Below are positions 34,981 to 45,246 of a stretch of DNA of 64,000 nucleotides, piece after piece. Where the stretch lies: contig NZ_JASISQ010000002.1 of the NCBI RefSeq assembly GCF_030063205.1, forward strand, positions 124,001 through 188,000, given 5' to 3'. The number at the start of each line of letters is the position of its first letter. Positions within the stretch are counted from its first letter, which is position 1. The DNA comes from Arthrobacter antibioticus (lineage in GTDB: Bacteria; Actinomycetota; Actinomycetes; Actinomycetales; Micrococcaceae). A program made the translations under genes and the position numbers. The notes below the pieces were generated by a model that was not told where the DNA came from, searched no databases, and was given only the letters and a program-made list of their open reading frames with translations.

Positions 34981-35019
34981 GTTAATACTCACAGTGTGCA
35001 TAAGAGTGTGAGTATTAAC
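34981..35019. terminator. 13-bp hairpin after serS
   Basis: GTTAATACTCACA (34981-34993) and TGTGAGTATTAAC (35007-35019) pair perfectly with a 13-nt loop, 71 bases after the serS stop. No T-run follows, so termination is only probable. Confidence 0.55.
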
Positions 35020-35122
35020 TCCTCTCACTCCTAGGCCCAGTAGCAGCTATTTACCCACTGTTCATTCAATGATGTGGGCCACGCCATGGCAACTTCAAAG
35101 CACGCTCTGTTCTACTTGAGGT

Positions 35123-35968
35123 ATGACAATTACTGCAAATTCCGCAAAACCTGGCATCGATGACCGGTCAATAGCAACACAGAACTTCCTGGTGGCCCTT
35201 GATGTAGACGGCACCCTGGTGGACCATGACGGAGTAATGACCGACACTGTTAGGCATGCTGCTCGCGCCGTTGTCGCAGCCGGTCACGAGGTCATTATCT
35301 CCACCGGGCGCTCCTTAGGCGCAGTGCTGCCCGTCCTTGAGCTACTGGGCTTGGTCCGCGGCTACGCCGTGTGCTCCAACGGCGGTGTGACCCTCCGGCT
35401 GGATCCCGCACTGGATCTTGGCTATGAAATTATTGACCGCGAAACGTTTAGCCCCAAACTAGCCCTGACCACGTTGCGAGAAAAAATCCCTGGCGCGCGC
35501 TTTGCCTTGGAAGATGCCAATGGGGACTTTCTCTCAACCTCCCGTTTCCAAGACCCCAGTTTCGGCATTGAAGCCCGCGGGGTGGACTTCCATCACTTGC
35601 TAGAAGCTGAGGCGGTGCGGGTTGTGGTCAATTCTGCCGAGGCCAGCACGGCAGAATTTAGTGCCGCCATTGCCGCAGCCGGCCTGCATGGGGTGACCTA
35701 CGCGGTGGGTTGGAGCGCCTGGCTGGACATTGCCGCAATGGGCGTCACCAAAGCCTCTGCGCTGGAGAAGCTGCGCGTGAGGCTGGGCATCACTCGGGAA
35801 CTGACAGTCGCCGTGGGTGATGGTTCCAATGACATCGATATGCTTCGTTGGGCAGGCAGGGGAGTTGCCATGGGCCAGGCCGAACCGGACGTGAGAGCCG
35901 CAGCAAATGAGATTACGGCCTCCGTATACGACGACGGTTTGGCCACCATCCTGCACAGCCTGCTCTAG
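35123..35968 (+). CDS. HAD-superfamily hydrolase, Cof type
   Basis: A 281-residue phosphatase similar in build to the one at 19324-20139. Motif I is ALDVDGTLVDHDGVMTD, motif II IISTGRSLGA, and motif IV AVGDGSNDIDMLRWAG, with a C2 cap between. The first ~22 residues are a polar extension. ATG 35123 follows TTGAGGT. It lies after serS, an order often seen in Micrococcaceae. Substrate unknown. Confidence 0.85.
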   Translation: MTITANSAKPGIDDRSIATQNFLVALDVDGTLVDHDGVMTDTVRHAARAVVAAGHEVIISTGRSLGAVLPVLELLGLVRGYAVCSNGGVTLRLDPALDLGYEIIDRETFSPKLALTTLREKIPGARFALEDANGDFLSTSRFQDPSFGIEARGVDFHHLLEAEAVRVVVNSAEASTAEFSAAIAAAGLHGVTYAVGWSAWLDIAAMGVTKASALEKLRVRLGITRELTVAVGDGSNDIDMLRWAGRGVAMGQAEPDVRAAANEITASVYDDGLATILHSLL

Positions 35969-35998
35969 CCCGAGCCCTTTTGGCCCGAGCCCTTTTGG
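35969..35998. repeat. 15-bp tandem duplication after the HAD gene
   Basis: CCCGAGCCCTTTTGG occurs twice head to tail (35969-35983, 35984-35998), starting at the HAD stop codon. It is non-coding and just before the terminator. Confidence 0.85.
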
Positions 35999-36002
35999 GT
36001 TG

Positions 36003-36041
36003 AAAAGCGGCGCCACCTGTGAAGGTGAGCGCCGCTTTTTT
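36003..36041. terminator. Rho-independent terminator between HAD gene and ppa
   Basis: AAAAGCGGCGC(C)ACCT pairs with AGGTGAGCGCCGCTTTT through a stem with one bulge and a GTGA loop. A T-run follows on plus and an A-run precedes it, so it can serve the convergent HAD and ppa genes. Confidence 0.88.
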
Positions 36042-36055
36042 GTTTCAGGAAATAA

Positions 36056-36544
36056 TTAGTGCTGGGTGTCTTTGAACCGTTGAATGGATGCGTTCAGCTC
36101 GGTCTCCGCGGCGGCGCGGTTGTCCCAGCCCGCAGCCTTGACCCATTTGCCGGGTTCCAGATCCTTGTAACGGGTGAAGAAGTGCTCGATTTCCTTGACC
36201 AAGAAATCGTCCACGTCGGAGAGCTCCTGGATGTGATCAAAACGCTTGTCATCAACAACACACAAAACCTTGGCGTCTCCGCCGGATTCATCGGTCATGT
36301 TAAAAACTGCGATGGGGCGGGCATCAACAACTACGCCCGGGTGCAGATCAAAATCCTGCAGCATCACGAGTGCGTCAAGAGGATCGCCGTCTTCGCCCAG
36401 AGTGTCATCAAAGAAGCCGTAATGGGTGGGGTACGCCATGGACGTAAACAGCACACGGTCCAGGCGTACACGGCCGGTCTCGTGGTCAACTTCATACTTA
36501 ACACGTGATCCACGGGGGATCTCGATAGTGACGTCGTGCTTCAT
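36056..36544 (-). CDS. ppa: Inorganic pyrophosphatase
   Basis: Hydrolyses pyrophosphate to phosphate, driving biosynthesis. From ATG 36544 (AGGAG 8 nt upstream) the 162-residue product is a complete family I enzyme: [49 protein letters not shown] with the metal-binding Asp cluster, and [13 protein letters not shown] near the end. The frame stays open upstream to 37417, but that stretch lies over the divergent dacB gene. ppa facing dacB is a conserved arrangement. Confidence 0.95.
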   Translation of the reverse strand: MKHDVTIEIPRGSRVKYEVDHETGRVRLDRVLFTSMAYPTHYGFFDDTLGEDGDPLDALVMLQDFDLHPGVVVDARPIAVFNMTDESGGDAKVLCVVDDKRFDHIQELSDVDDFLVKEIEHFFTRYKDLEPGKWVKAAGWDNRAAAETELNASIQRFKDTQH

Positions 36545-36731
36545 CGTTGTGCTCCTGAATATGTTGGTGTGCGAGACCGGGCGAGCCCGCGCACAAAAAT
36601 TCCGTCTAGACTGAGGATATAGGCGCTTTCGCTGCGCCGAAACCCGCCTGGACCTTCTAGGCCCATTATTGCCCAATTCCTGCAGCCAATTGCACGCAGG
36701 GACCATCACAGACGAAGGAATTGCCTGCAGT

Positions 36732-38162
36732 ATGGGACGCACGTCAAAAGTGGTGACGAGCGGCCTGCTCGTATGTGCACTCGCCGCTGTGAGTGTTCCC
36801 GTGGGCCTGCAAGTGATCCCGGCGTTCTTCCCGCTTGACCCGGGCTCGGTAGTTGTGCTGCCGGCGGCACAGCAGGCACCCACATCACTTGGCGAAATTT
36901 CCGGTGTCTCCCCGCTTGCGGCCACCGCGCCCATCCCCGATCCTGGTGCGCTTTCTGCCGGGTTGAAGAAAGCCTTGATGTTCGACGGCGAGGGAACCTT
37001 CAGCATGTACGTCACCGATGCGCTGACAGGCGAGACGCTGTTCTCCCAGGACGGCGAAAAAGCCAGGACTCCTGCCTCTAACCTGAAACTTTTGACAGCG
37101 GGTGCCGTTCTTAAAACGCTCGGACCAAGCACACAGTTCAGTACCCAAGCCATAGCAGGGTCCAAGGCCAATGAGATTGTGTTATTAGCCGGTGGTGATT
37201 CGCTGCTGACAGCAGGTGCCAGCCGAGCGGACTCAACGATGGGGCACGCTGGACTGGCCACCTTGGCGCAGCAAACCGCTAAAACTCTGGCAACGGCGGG
37301 AGTCACAGGTCCAGCAACGCTGAGCATTGATGACACTTTGTTCACGGGACCCGCATTGAACCCCAAGTGGGGTGATGGTGATGTTGAGGTAGGCGAGATT
37401 GCCCCCATTTTCCCCATGGCACTTTATGCAGGACGCTATATCCCGGGAGTTTTATCGGGTCCTCGTCCCCAAGATTCGGCTGTTGCCGTGGCGGAAGCGT
37501 TTGCACAGGCGTTGGAGGATGCAGGAGTTAAAACAACCGGGGCCATCACCCGAGGCAAGGCACCTCCTCCGGCTGATGGTGCGGGGACAAATCAGCCTGG
37601 TGCGGTACTTGGGACCGTGAAATCGGCCAGTGTCACCGAACAAGTCAGGTACATGCTTGAAGAGTCGGATAATTACGTAGCCGAAGTTCTTGGCCGTATG
37701 ACGGCGGCGAAACTGGGCAAGGAAGCCAGTAACTCTGGGGCAGTGGCCGCGGTTCGACAGGTGGTTCAGGAGCTGGGGCTGGAGATGACAGGTATTTCCA
37801 TCACAGATAATTCCGGTCTGGCAGCCGGGAACTTGATCAGCTCCCAGCAGCTAGTTCAGATGCTGTCTCTGATGTTGGCCGACCCGGCAGCAGAGATTGG
37901 CCAGGCCCTGCCTGGCCTTCCCATCGCAGGGCTCACAGGATCTTTGGCGCACCGGTTTGTTTCAGCACCATCGCTTGACGGGGCAGGGTTGGTCCGCGCC
38001 AAGACCGGATCCTTGAACCTTGTCACATCGCTGTCAGGCTACGTAGTGAACTCACAAGGGCGCCTGCTTGTCTTTTCAATGATGGCTAACGGATTGACCG
38101 GTGGCCCCATCCCCGCCCGGTCAGTGGTTGACAGAGCCGCGAGCGTCTTGGCGTCAAGCTAG
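36732..38162 (+). CDS. dacB: D-alanyl-D-alanine carboxypeptidase/endopeptidase, PBP4 type
   Basis: A low-molecular-weight class C penicillin-binding protein that trims or cleaves peptidoglycan peptides. ATG 36732 starts a signal-anchor ([18 protein letters not shown]). The three active-site motifs are SNLK in [14 protein letters not shown] (SxxK), SDN in [16 protein letters not shown], and KTG in [16 protein letters not shown]. The product is 476 residues; the frame is open 21 codons further upstream. It acts outside the membrane. It opens the dacB-zinc protease-tilS-hpt-ftsH-fol block. Confidence 0.9.
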   Translation: MGRTSKVVTSGLLVCALAAVSVPVGLQVIPAFFPLDPGSVVVLPAAQQAPTSLGEISGVSPLAATAPIPDPGALSAGLKKALMFDGEGTFSMYVTDALTGETLFSQDGEKARTPASNLKLLTAGAVLKTLGPSTQFSTQAIAGSKANEIVLLAGGDSLLTAGASRADSTMGHAGLATLAQQTAKTLATAGVTGPATLSIDDTLFTGPALNPKWGDGDVEVGEIAPIFPMALYAGRYIPGVLSGPRPQDSAVAVAEAFAQALEDAGVKTTGAITRGKAPPPADGAGTNQPGAVLGTVKSASVTEQVRYMLEESDNYVAEVLGRMTAAKLGKEASNSGAVAAVRQVVQELGLEMTGISITDNSGLAAGNLISSQQLVQMLSLMLADPAAEIGQALPGLPIAGLTGSLAHRFVSAPSLDGAGLVRAKTGSLNLVTSLSGYVVNSQGRLLVFSMMANGLTGGPIPARSVVDRAASVLASS

Positions 38163-38217
38163 GGGCGCAGGGCGCAGGGGCCAGCAGGCGGTCAGGGTTT
38201 TGTGGTCTGATGGTTCC

Positions 38218-39414
38218 ATGACTCCGCAGAGCAACTCCGCAACGACACCGTCCACTTCTCCCAGCATGGTCAATTGGGAGTTGGCCGCTAAGACGGCCGC
38301 CAACTTGGCACCGGCCGGTCCGGCGCTGACCGGTTCCGAAATCTCCGCAGCCGTGGACAACCTGCGCCTGATGGCTGAACGCTCAGTTCCATACGTGCAT
38401 GAAATCAGTCGGCTTGAGGCCGCCAAGGACTTGCATGACTCCGAGGTACTGGTGGTAGACCGGGCCTCATGGGCCAAGGCCAATACGCAAAGTTTCGCCG
38501 TCATGATGGACCCCGTGCTGCGTGCCGTGGCAGCCAAGCAGGCCCAGAGTGCACAAGAAGCCGGGGGGAAACCGGTCCCCGGGGGCTCAAGCACGGCCGT
38601 GAGTGCCACCGTCACTGGTGCACAGCTGGGCGGCGCCCTGGCGTTTCTCTCTAGTAAAGTGCTTGGGCAGTACGATCCTTTCTCCGCGCTGGCGCCAGCT
38701 ACTTCCGATCGAGAGCAGGCAGCGGGTGGGCGCCTTCTTCTCGTGGCGCCAAATATCATCACCATCGAACGCGAACTGAAAGTGGCACCAGCCGATTTCC
38801 GCCTTTGGGTGTGCCTTCATGAGCAAACCCATAGGGTGCAATTCGCCGCTGCACCCTGGCTTCGCCACCACATGCTCAGTGAGATTGAAAAACTGGGGGC
38901 ACTGTTAGTGGGGGATTCGGAGAACTTTGGGGAACGCATTATGCAATCCGCCAAGCAGCTTGGCAGCAAGTCCAGCAAGCCCAAAGAGTTGGCGAAACCG
39001 GGTGAGGGTTTGCCATTGGAAGATCAACCTCGTGGCGGGGTTCTGGATTTGCTTCAGAATCCTGAGCAAAAAGCGGCACTCTCACGCCTGACGGCTGTTA
39101 TGAGCCTGCTTGAAGGACACGCCAACGTTGTGATGGACGGTGTTGACCAAAGCATTGTTCCTACAGTGCGTACTATCCGCCAACGCTTCAACAGCCGAGG
39201 AAAGGACCGAGGCGTTGTTGAAAAATTCTTCCGAAACCTTCTAGGACTGGACGCAAAAATGCGCCAGTACAGTGACGGTGCCAAGTTTGTCCGGGATGCT
39301 GTGGCAGTGGTTGGCATGGAGGGGTTCAATCATGTGTGGACGCAGGCGGAGAACCTGCCCACAGAAAAAGAAATCCACAACGCCCGGCTTTGGGTTGAGC
39401 GGATGGGTTTGTAA
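38218..39414 (+). CDS. Zinc-dependent metalloprotease, DUF2342 / coenzyme F420 biosynthesis-associated type
   Basis: A 398-residue predicted metallopeptidase. The zinc motif is HEQTH in LWVCLHEQTHRVQFAAAPWL; a downstream helix LTAVMSLLEGHANVVMDGVD may give the third ligand (Glu). The rest is mostly helical. Members of this actinobacterial family were linked to F420 genes by co-occurrence only. ATG 38218 is preferred; the frame is open from 38101 inside dacB. Its stop overlaps nothing and the tilS TTG start follows immediately, so the two are coupled. Confidence 0.82.
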   Translation: MTPQSNSATTPSTSPSMVNWELAAKTAANLAPAGPALTGSEISAAVDNLRLMAERSVPYVHEISRLEAAKDLHDSEVLVVDRASWAKANTQSFAVMMDPVLRAVAAKQAQSAQEAGGKPVPGGSSTAVSATVTGAQLGGALAFLSSKVLGQYDPFSALAPATSDREQAAGGRLLLVAPNIITIERELKVAPADFRLWVCLHEQTHRVQFAAAPWLRHHMLSEIEKLGALLVGDSENFGERIMQSAKQLGSKSSKPKELAKPGEGLPLEDQPRGGVLDLLQNPEQKAALSRLTAVMSLLEGHANVVMDGVDQSIVPTVRTIRQRFNSRGKDRGVVEKFFRNLLGLDAKMRQYSDGAKFVRDAVAVVGMEGFNHVWTQAENLPTEKEIHNARLWVERMGL

Positions 39415-40602
39415 TTGCGTCCCGAAACGAGAACAAGAAGCCCTCAACCGCGCCGCCGCCTTGACCCCACCGTTGGCAAGGCTCGGGCCATGGTGGGGGA
39501 ACTTTTGGGACTGAAAACCACAGGTAAAAACCGCGAGGTTCAGAACCCGCCCCTAATCTTGGTTGGTTGCAGCGGCGGGCCGGACTCGCTTGCGTTGGCT
39601 GCTGTTTGCGCGTTCTTTGCCAAACGTGGGGAAGTTCGTGTTGGCGCCGTCGTGGTTGACCATCAGATGCAAGCCGGCAGCGCCGAGGTTGCTCAGGCTA
39701 CTGCGCTCCAGCTCCGCACGCTGGGACTGAACCCCGTACTTGTGCGCGAAGTTGAGCTGGACTATGACGGCGCCGGCCCGGAAGCGGCTGCCCGGGCTGC
39801 TCGCTTTGGGGCGCTTGAGGCCGCGGCGCATGAAGTGGGTGCTCACAGTGTGTTGTTGGGACATACCCTCGATGACCAAGCCGAATCGGTGTTGCTGGGA
39901 CTGGCCAGAGGGTCAGGGACGCGTTCGTTGGCCGGCATGCGGGCACGCCGGGGGATCTATCTACGACCCTTTTTGGGACTGCGCAGAAGTGAGACTTTGG
40001 CCATATGTGATGCGTTAGAACTCACGCCATGGCATGACCCGGCCAATCAAGACCCGGCATACCTGCGGGTCAGGGTCCGAAACGAGCTGATCCCCCAGCT
40101 ACGGGCCGAGCTGGGCCCCGGGATCACCGAATCCCTGGCCAGATCAGCGAACATTTTGGGTCATGACGCGGACTTTCTTGATGAGCTTGCCGCAACCGAA
40201 TACAACAAAATTGCCATCCGGACCAACGCAACCAACCACACCAGCATAGCCAGAGACACGGGTGATTCTCCGGGGAAACTTGCGGAAAACCGTGCTGATA
40301 ACTGCCGGGAAAACCGTGCTGATGACAGTGGCGCTGATGAGATCATCCTGTCCGAAGATGCACTCAGATCAGCGGCTCCGGCCCTGAGGATGAGAATGTT
40401 GGCGCTGGCCGTCGTCGAACTTGGCGGAGTCCAGCCAAGCCTTGAGCGACTCGGTGCGGCCGAAAAATTGCTGGAGCGAACAGGCTCTGCCGGGCCCGTT
40501 CAACTCGCAGGAAAAGTCAGTGCCTACAGAATCTCCCGCAACCAGAGTGTTCCCCACGAGGGCCCCGGCTATGGGAAGCTAGTTCTTAGACGCAACACGT
40601 AA
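39415..40602 (+). CDS. tilS: tRNA(Ile)-lysidine synthase
   Basis: Adds lysine to C34 of tRNA-Ile(CAU), changing its codon from AUG to AUA. The PP-loop SGGPDSLALAAV is near residues 55-65, followed by VVDHQMQAGSAEVA and LLGHTLDDQAESVLLGLARG. TTG 39415 directly after the previous stop is the first start; ATG 39490 is possible and would still keep the PP-loop. Residues ~283-305 hold a hydrophilic insert with a repeated ENRAD unit (40281-40325), which looks like a recent duplication. Confidence 0.92.
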   Translation: MRPETRTRSPQPRRRLDPTVGKARAMVGELLGLKTTGKNREVQNPPLILVGCSGGPDSLALAAVCAFFAKRGEVRVGAVVVDHQMQAGSAEVAQATALQLRTLGLNPVLVREVELDYDGAGPEAAARAARFGALEAAAHEVGAHSVLLGHTLDDQAESVLLGLARGSGTRSLAGMRARRGIYLRPFLGLRRSETLAICDALELTPWHDPANQDPAYLRVRVRNELIPQLRAELGPGITESLARSANILGHDADFLDELAATEYNKIAIRTNATNHTSIARDTGDSPGKLAENRADNCRENRADDSGADEIILSEDALRSAAPALRMRMLALAVVELGGVQPSLERLGAAEKLLERTGSAGPVQLAGKVSAYRISRNQSVPHEGPGYGKLVLRRNT

Positions 40603-40652
40603 GCGCCCAATAGTACTAAAACCAGTACCAAAACCTTCACAATCAGGAGTCA

Positions 40653-41207
40653 TTGGTGGATTCACAAGACGTCCAAGCCGATCTTAAGCACGTTCTTTAT
40701 ACAACAGAACAAATTCAAACCCGCGTAGCCGAGCTGGCCGCACAGATTGATGCTGACTACCAGGGCCGTGACGTCCTCTTGGTCGGCGTACTCAAGGGTG
40801 CTGTCATGGTTATGGCGGATTTGTCCCGGGCCTTGCACAGTCACGTCACCATGGATTGGATGGCGGTTTCCTCCTACGGCTCCGGCACCCAGTCCTCAGG
40901 TGTTGTGCGTATCCTGAAGGACCTTGAAACGGACCTCATGGGCAAGCACGTACTCATCGTTGAAGACATCATTGATTCCGGTCTGACCTTGTCATGGCTG
41001 CGAGCCAACCTGATGTCACGTGGACCGGCATCCGTTGAAATTTGTACTTTATTGCGTAAACCAAAAGCCGCAAAAGTTGAGATTGACGTTAAATACGTTG
41101 GCTACGAGATTCCCAACGAATTTGTTGTTGGTTATGGCCTTGATTTTGCTGAAAAGTATCGCAACCTGGACTTCATCGGCACCTTGGCTCCGCACATTTA
41201 CGAGTAG
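40653..41207 (+). CDS. hpt: Hypoxanthine phosphoribosyltransferase
   Basis: Salvages hypoxanthine and guanine with PRPP to IMP and GMP. The 184-residue protein has the early LLVGVLKGAVMVMADLSRAL, the flexible loop region SYGSGTQSSGVVRILKDL, and the PRPP-binding motif VLIVEDIIDSGLTLSWL. The end FVVGYGLDFAEKYRNL is typical. GTG 40653 has TCAGGAG upstream. It sits between tilS and ftsH, as in most Gram-positive bacteria. Confidence 0.95.
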   Translation: MVDSQDVQADLKHVLYTTEQIQTRVAELAAQIDADYQGRDVLLVGVLKGAVMVMADLSRALHSHVTMDWMAVSSYGSGTQSSGVVRILKDLETDLMGKHVLIVEDIIDSGLTLSWLRANLMSRGPASVEICTLLRKPKAAKVEIDVKYVGYEIPNEFVVGYGLDFAEKYRNLDFIGTLAPHIYE

Positions 41208-41208
41208 T

Positions 41209-41232
41209 CACATCCGCGCGTGAGCGGATGTG
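41209..41232. terminator. 9-bp hairpin just after hpt
   Basis: CACATCCGC and GCGGATGTG pair perfectly around GCGTGA, starting two bases after the hpt stop. There is no T-run. The rest of the 318-base gap to ftsH (41208-41525) shows no convincing gene; it presumably holds the ftsH promoter. Confidence 0.5.
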
Positions 41233-41525
41233 GGCATGAGCCTGCCCTTGGGGGCGATATTTTTTGTAGGTGAGGAACAGCAGACCCTCAAGCCGTTGGT
41301 GGCTGACGGGTCGCAGATTTGCCAAGGAAATCTCGGCCCCAGGGCGGGCTGTTTGCGTCTAAGGCACCGTTTAGCGGGAAATCTTTATGCCCACAGGGAA
41401 CTAAAGGCAATTCCTGTACGTGTACTTAGGCGAACGGTGTAAAGCTATTACTCGAGGACGTCTCGCAGCGTCTTGTACAGGTATGAATTGGTTGAGCGGG
41501 AGGGACGAGGCCTAGCCTCGAACAC

Positions 41526-43601
41526 ATGAAAGTCAAAAAACTCTTCAAAGGTCCATTTGTCTGGATCATTGTGGTGGTTGTGCTCATTGGGGCCGGCCTA
41601 TTCACGTTGACTGGCACAGGGCAGAGCCGCGTCGGCACTTCTGAAGCCTTGGACCTGCTCAAGAATGACAAAGTTGTCTCGGCCAAGATTTTTGGGTCCG
41701 AAGGCCGCGTGGACTTGGTCCTCAAGGACGACTACACAACGCTCGATGACCGCAAGGCTGGCAAGAACGTCCAGTTCTACTACGGCGGCTACCGGGCAAC
41801 CACCATGGTTGATGCTATTGACAATGCCAAACTGGAAAAATTTGACGACCAGCCGGCGTCCAATAACTTCTGGTCAAGCATGCTTTCCTTGCTGATCCCT
41901 TTCGTGCTGATCGGCCTGATTTTCTGGTTCCTGTTCTCCCGCATGCAAGGCGGCGGCAACAAAGTCATGCAATTTGGCAAGTCAAAGGCCAAGCTGCTCA
42001 CCAAAGACCACCCGCAGGTGACGTTCAATGACGTTGCGGGCGCGGATGAAGCGGTGGAAGAACTCCACGAAATTAAAGACTTCCTGCAGAACCCTGACAA
42101 GTTCACCGCCGTTGGCGCCAAGATTCCCAAGGGTGTTCTTCTGTACGGGCCTCCCGGAACCGGTAAAACCCTTCTGGCCCGTGCCGTGGCAGGCGAAGCC
42201 GGCGTACCGTTCTACTCCATCTCCGGATCTGACTTTGTTGAGATGTTTGTTGGTGTGGGTGCCTCCCGTGTCCGTGACCTCTTTGAGCAGGCCAAAACCA
42301 ACGCCCCAGCCATCATCTTCGTTGACGAGATCGACGCCGTGGGCCGTCACCGTGGTGCCGGGATTGGCGGCGGCAATGACGAGCGCGAGCAGACGCTGAA
42401 CCAGCTGCTGGTTGAAATGGACGGCTTTGATGTAAAAACCAACGTCATCTTGATTGCCGCCACCAACCGTCCGGATGTCCTGGACCCCGCCCTGCTGCGG
42501 CCAGGCCGCTTTGACCGTCAAATTCCTGTTGAGGCGCCCGATCGTTTGGGCCGCGAACAAATCCTGAACGTTCACTCCAAGGGCAAGCCCATGGCGCCCG
42601 GTGTGGACTTGAACGCCGTTGCCAAGAAGACACCCGGTTACACGGGTGCTGACCTGGCGAACGTTCTTAACGAGGCCGCACTGTTGACTGCCCGCTCCAA
42701 CGCGCAGCTCATTGATGACCGTGCCTTGGATGAGTCAATTGACAGGGTTATGGCCGGGCCGCAGAAGCGCACCCGCGTCATGAAGGAACTGGAACGCAAG
42801 ATCACCGCCTACCACGAGGGTGGTCACGCATTGGTGGCTGCGGCCATGCACAATACTGCCCCCGTCACCAAGATCACCATTCTGCCTCGTGGCCGTGCGT
42901 TGGGCTACACGATGGTTGTTCCCGAGGATGACAAGTACTCAATCACGCGTAATGAACTGCTCGATCAGATGGCGTACGCGATGGGTGGCCGTGTCGCTGA
43001 GGAGATCGTTTTCCACGATCCCTCCACCGGCGCCTCAAACGATATTGAGAAAGCTACCGCCACCGCCCGTGCCATGGTTACCCAGTACGGGATGAGTGAG
43101 CGGATTGGTGCCGTGAAGCTTGGCTCCGGCGCAGGTGAGCCGTTCATGGGTCGTGACGCTGGCCAGGATAGGGGCTACTCGGAGTCTGTTGCCGGGGTTG
43201 TGGATGAAGAGGTTCGCAAGCTTATTGATCAGGCGCACGACGACGCCTATGAGGCGTTGATAGCCAACCGCGATGTCCTTGACCGTTTGGCTCTTGAACT
43301 CCTTGAGCGTGAGACCCTGAACCAGGCTGAGATCGCGGAGATTTTCACGAATCTGCGCAGGCCGCCCCAGCGCAAGGTGTGGCTATCTAAGGATTCCCGC
43401 CCCGTCTCTGATCTGCCCCCTGTCATTACCGACAAGGAACGCCGTCAGGCGCTGGAAGCGGGTGTCCCTGCTCCGGATGCTACCTCCCCTCAGGACCAGC
43501 TTGCCAACGCCCACCTGGACGGTGAAGTAGATGCGCCAAACTCCCAGCAAGGCATCAATCTTGGCAAGGGCGATACCCCGCAACTGCCAGGACAGTCATA
43601 A
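41526..43601 (+). CDS. ftsH: ATP-dependent membrane zinc protease FtsH
   Basis: FtsH extracts and degrades membrane and short-lived soluble proteins. The 691-residue protein has two N-terminal membrane segments around a short outer domain ([15 protein letters not shown]-like at ~10-25 and [16 protein letters not shown] at ~120-135), the AAA core with Walker A GPPGTGKT near 208-215, Walker [16 protein letters not shown], and the protease motif HEGGH at 430-434. The C-terminal ~60 residues are polar. ATG 41526 is the start. It leads the folate genes with 20 bases before folE. Confidence 0.96.
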   Translation: MKVKKLFKGPFVWIIVVVVLIGAGLFTLTGTGQSRVGTSEALDLLKNDKVVSAKIFGSEGRVDLVLKDDYTTLDDRKAGKNVQFYYGGYRATTMVDAIDNAKLEKFDDQPASNNFWSSMLSLLIPFVLIGLIFWFLFSRMQGGGNKVMQFGKSKAKLLTKDHPQVTFNDVAGADEAVEELHEIKDFLQNPDKFTAVGAKIPKGVLLYGPPGTGKTLLARAVAGEAGVPFYSISGSDFVEMFVGVGASRVRDLFEQAKTNAPAIIFVDEIDAVGRHRGAGIGGGNDEREQTLNQLLVEMDGFDVKTNVILIAATNRPDVLDPALLRPGRFDRQIPVEAPDRLGREQILNVHSKGKPMAPGVDLNAVAKKTPGYTGADLANVLNEAALLTARSNAQLIDDRALDESIDRVMAGPQKRTRVMKELERKITAYHEGGHALVAAAMHNTAPVTKITILPRGRALGYTMVVPEDDKYSITRNELLDQMAYAMGGRVAEEIVFHDPSTGASNDIEKATATARAMVTQYGMSERIGAVKLGSGAGEPFMGRDAGQDRGYSESVAGVVDEEVRKLIDQAHDDAYEALIANRDVLDRLALELLERETLNQAEIAEIFTNLRRPPQRKVWLSKDSRPVSDLPPVITDKERRQALEAGVPAPDATSPQDQLANAHLDGEVDAPNSQQGINLGKGDTPQLPGQS

Positions 43602-43621
43602 TCGGCGATAGAATCACATCC

Positions 43622-44260
43622 GTGACTGATTACGACGACGAACTCGACTTCCAGCAGGGCGGTGCCAATGGCGCCGCCCTCGCGGGTGACGAAGCTGGGA
43701 TGGATCTGCCACGTATTGAGGCGGCAGTCCGGGAGATACTTTTAGCTATTGGTGAGGACCCGCAACGCAGTGGACTCCTCGACACTCCCAAACGTGTAGC
43801 CAAGGCCTACCGAGAAATGTTTGCCGGCCTGCACCAAGACCCAGCCGATGTTTTAGGTACAACTTTTGATATTGCCCATGAGGAAATGGTGCTTGTCAAA
43901 GACATCCCGTTTTATTCAACGTGTGAACACCACCTGGTGCCATTTCATGGCAGTGCGCACGTAGGTTACATCCCGTCGTCGGACGGCAAAGTCACCGGGT
44001 TAAGCAAGCTCGCGCGGCTGGTGGATATATTTGCCAAACGTCCACAGGTGCAAGAACGGCTCACGAGCCAAATTGCTGATGCTTTGATCGAACATCTCAA
44101 GCCCCGCGGCGCCATTGTTGTCGTTGAGTGTGAGCACATGTGCATGTCCATGCGTGGCGTGCGTAAACCAGGGGCCAAAACAGTCACAAGCGCTGTCCGC
44201 GGTCTGCTTCACGAGCCTGCCACCCGGGCCGAAGCCATGAGCCTGATTCTTGGAAGGTAA
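43622..44260 (+). CDS. folE: GTP cyclohydrolase I
   Basis: First step of tetrahydrofolate synthesis: GTP to 7,8-dihydroneopterin triphosphate. The 212-residue protein has an acidic N-terminal extension, then [20 protein letters not shown], the zinc site [20 protein letters not shown], and the second Cys in [18 protein letters not shown]. The start is GTG 43622. It follows ftsH and precedes folP by 11 bases, so the fol genes form one operon. Confidence 0.96.
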   Translation: MTDYDDELDFQQGGANGAALAGDEAGMDLPRIEAAVREILLAIGEDPQRSGLLDTPKRVAKAYREMFAGLHQDPADVLGTTFDIAHEEMVLVKDIPFYSTCEHHLVPFHGSAHVGYIPSSDGKVTGLSKLARLVDIFAKRPQVQERLTSQIADALIEHLKPRGAIVVVECEHMCMSMRGVRKPGAKTVTSAVRGLLHEPATRAEAMSLILGR

Positions 44261-44271
44261 CTAGACACACA

Positions 44272-45246
44272 ATGGATTCTCTCGCAGCGGCACCCGGCAC
44301 GGGGCCGGCCACTTCTCCTTTGCCTGTCCTTCGCGCCCGGCGGTCAAATGCAACATTTGCGGCCTTGCCGACGGACCGTCTGGTGGTGATGGGGATATTG
44401 AACTGCACCCCGGATTCCTTCAGCGACGGTGGCGATTATGACTCCACAGAGACTGCCATTGCGCACGGACTGCGGATGTTTTACGGTGGCGCAGACATTA
44501 TTGATGTGGGTGGCGAGTCCACCCGCCCCGGCTCCCTCGAGGTCGATGAGCTCGAGGAGCAACGGCGCATCCTGCCCGTCATTTCAACCCTTGCAAAGGC
44601 TGGGGCGTTGATCAGTGTGGACACACGTCACGCCTCAACAGCTGCACTGGCACTGGATGCCGGCGCCGGGTTGATCAATGATGTTTCTGGTGCCCGCGTC
44701 CATGAGGACATGATCGCGCTGATTGCGCAGCGTGCGGTCCCCTACGTCTTGATGCACAGCCGTGGGAACTCCCGTTCCATGGACTCCCTGACTCAGTACA
44801 CGGATGTAGTTGATGACGTGGTGCGTGAGCTGGGCGAGGTGCGCGAGAAGTTCTATGCAGCAGGAGTTAGGCCTGAGAATTTGATCCTTGATCCGGGCAT
44901 TGGCTTCTCCAAGAACGCCGATCAGAATTGGGAATTGCTGGCTAACCTGCATCGTGTGGCTGACATGGGCAACAAGGTATTGGTGGGGACCTCTCGCAAA
45001 CGCTTCCTGGGTTCTTTGCTGACAAGTGCCGGAAAGGCTGCCGCACCCAAGGAACGTGACGACGCCACATCGGCAACCACAGCACTTGCCGGTACCCAGG
45101 GTATTTGGGGTGTTCGCGTGCACGACGTTGGAGCGAGCCTTGACGCCGCGAAGGTTGCCGCCCGGCTCCTAGTTGGTAACGCTAACCGCAACGCCCGGTT
45201 GGCGGCGGCGCGCCAGACAGAACCCTCCTGTGTGGATACACAGTGA
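44272..45246 (+). CDS. folP: Dihydropteroate synthase
   Basis: Joins dihydropterin pyrophosphate and p-aminobenzoate; target of sulfonamides. The 324-residue TIM-barrel shows the family signatures MGILNCTPDSFSDGG, DVGGESTRPGS, LINDVSGAR, LILDPGIGFSKN and VGTSRKRFLG. An N-terminal ~40-residue extension and a short polar tail flank the core. Its stop overlaps the folB GTG start (GTGA), so folP and folB are coupled. Confidence 0.95.
   Translation: MDSLAAAPGTGPATSPLPVLRARRSNATFAALPTDRLVVMGILNCTPDSFSDGGDYDSTETAIAHGLRMFYGGADIIDVGGESTRPGSLEVDELEEQRRILPVISTLAKAGALISVDTRHASTAALALDAGAGLINDVSGARVHEDMIALIAQRAVPYVLMHSRGNSRSMDSLTQYTDVVDDVVRELGEVREKFYAAGVRPENLILDPGIGFSKNADQNWELLANLHRVADMGNKVLVGTSRKRFLGSLLTSAGKAAAPKERDDATSATTALAGTQGIWGVRVHDVGASLDAAKVAARLLVGNANRNARLAAARQTEPSCVDTQ

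Noticed and set aside
36545-37417. Open minus-strand frame extending the pyrophosphatase by about 290 codons
   Set aside because: It lies opposite dacB, has no family similarity, and ATG 36544 has a good ribosome site and the exact family start.
41230-41442. 70-codon plus-strand ORF upstream of ftsH
   Set aside because: It starts in the hpt hairpin, has no ribosome site and no coding-like composition.
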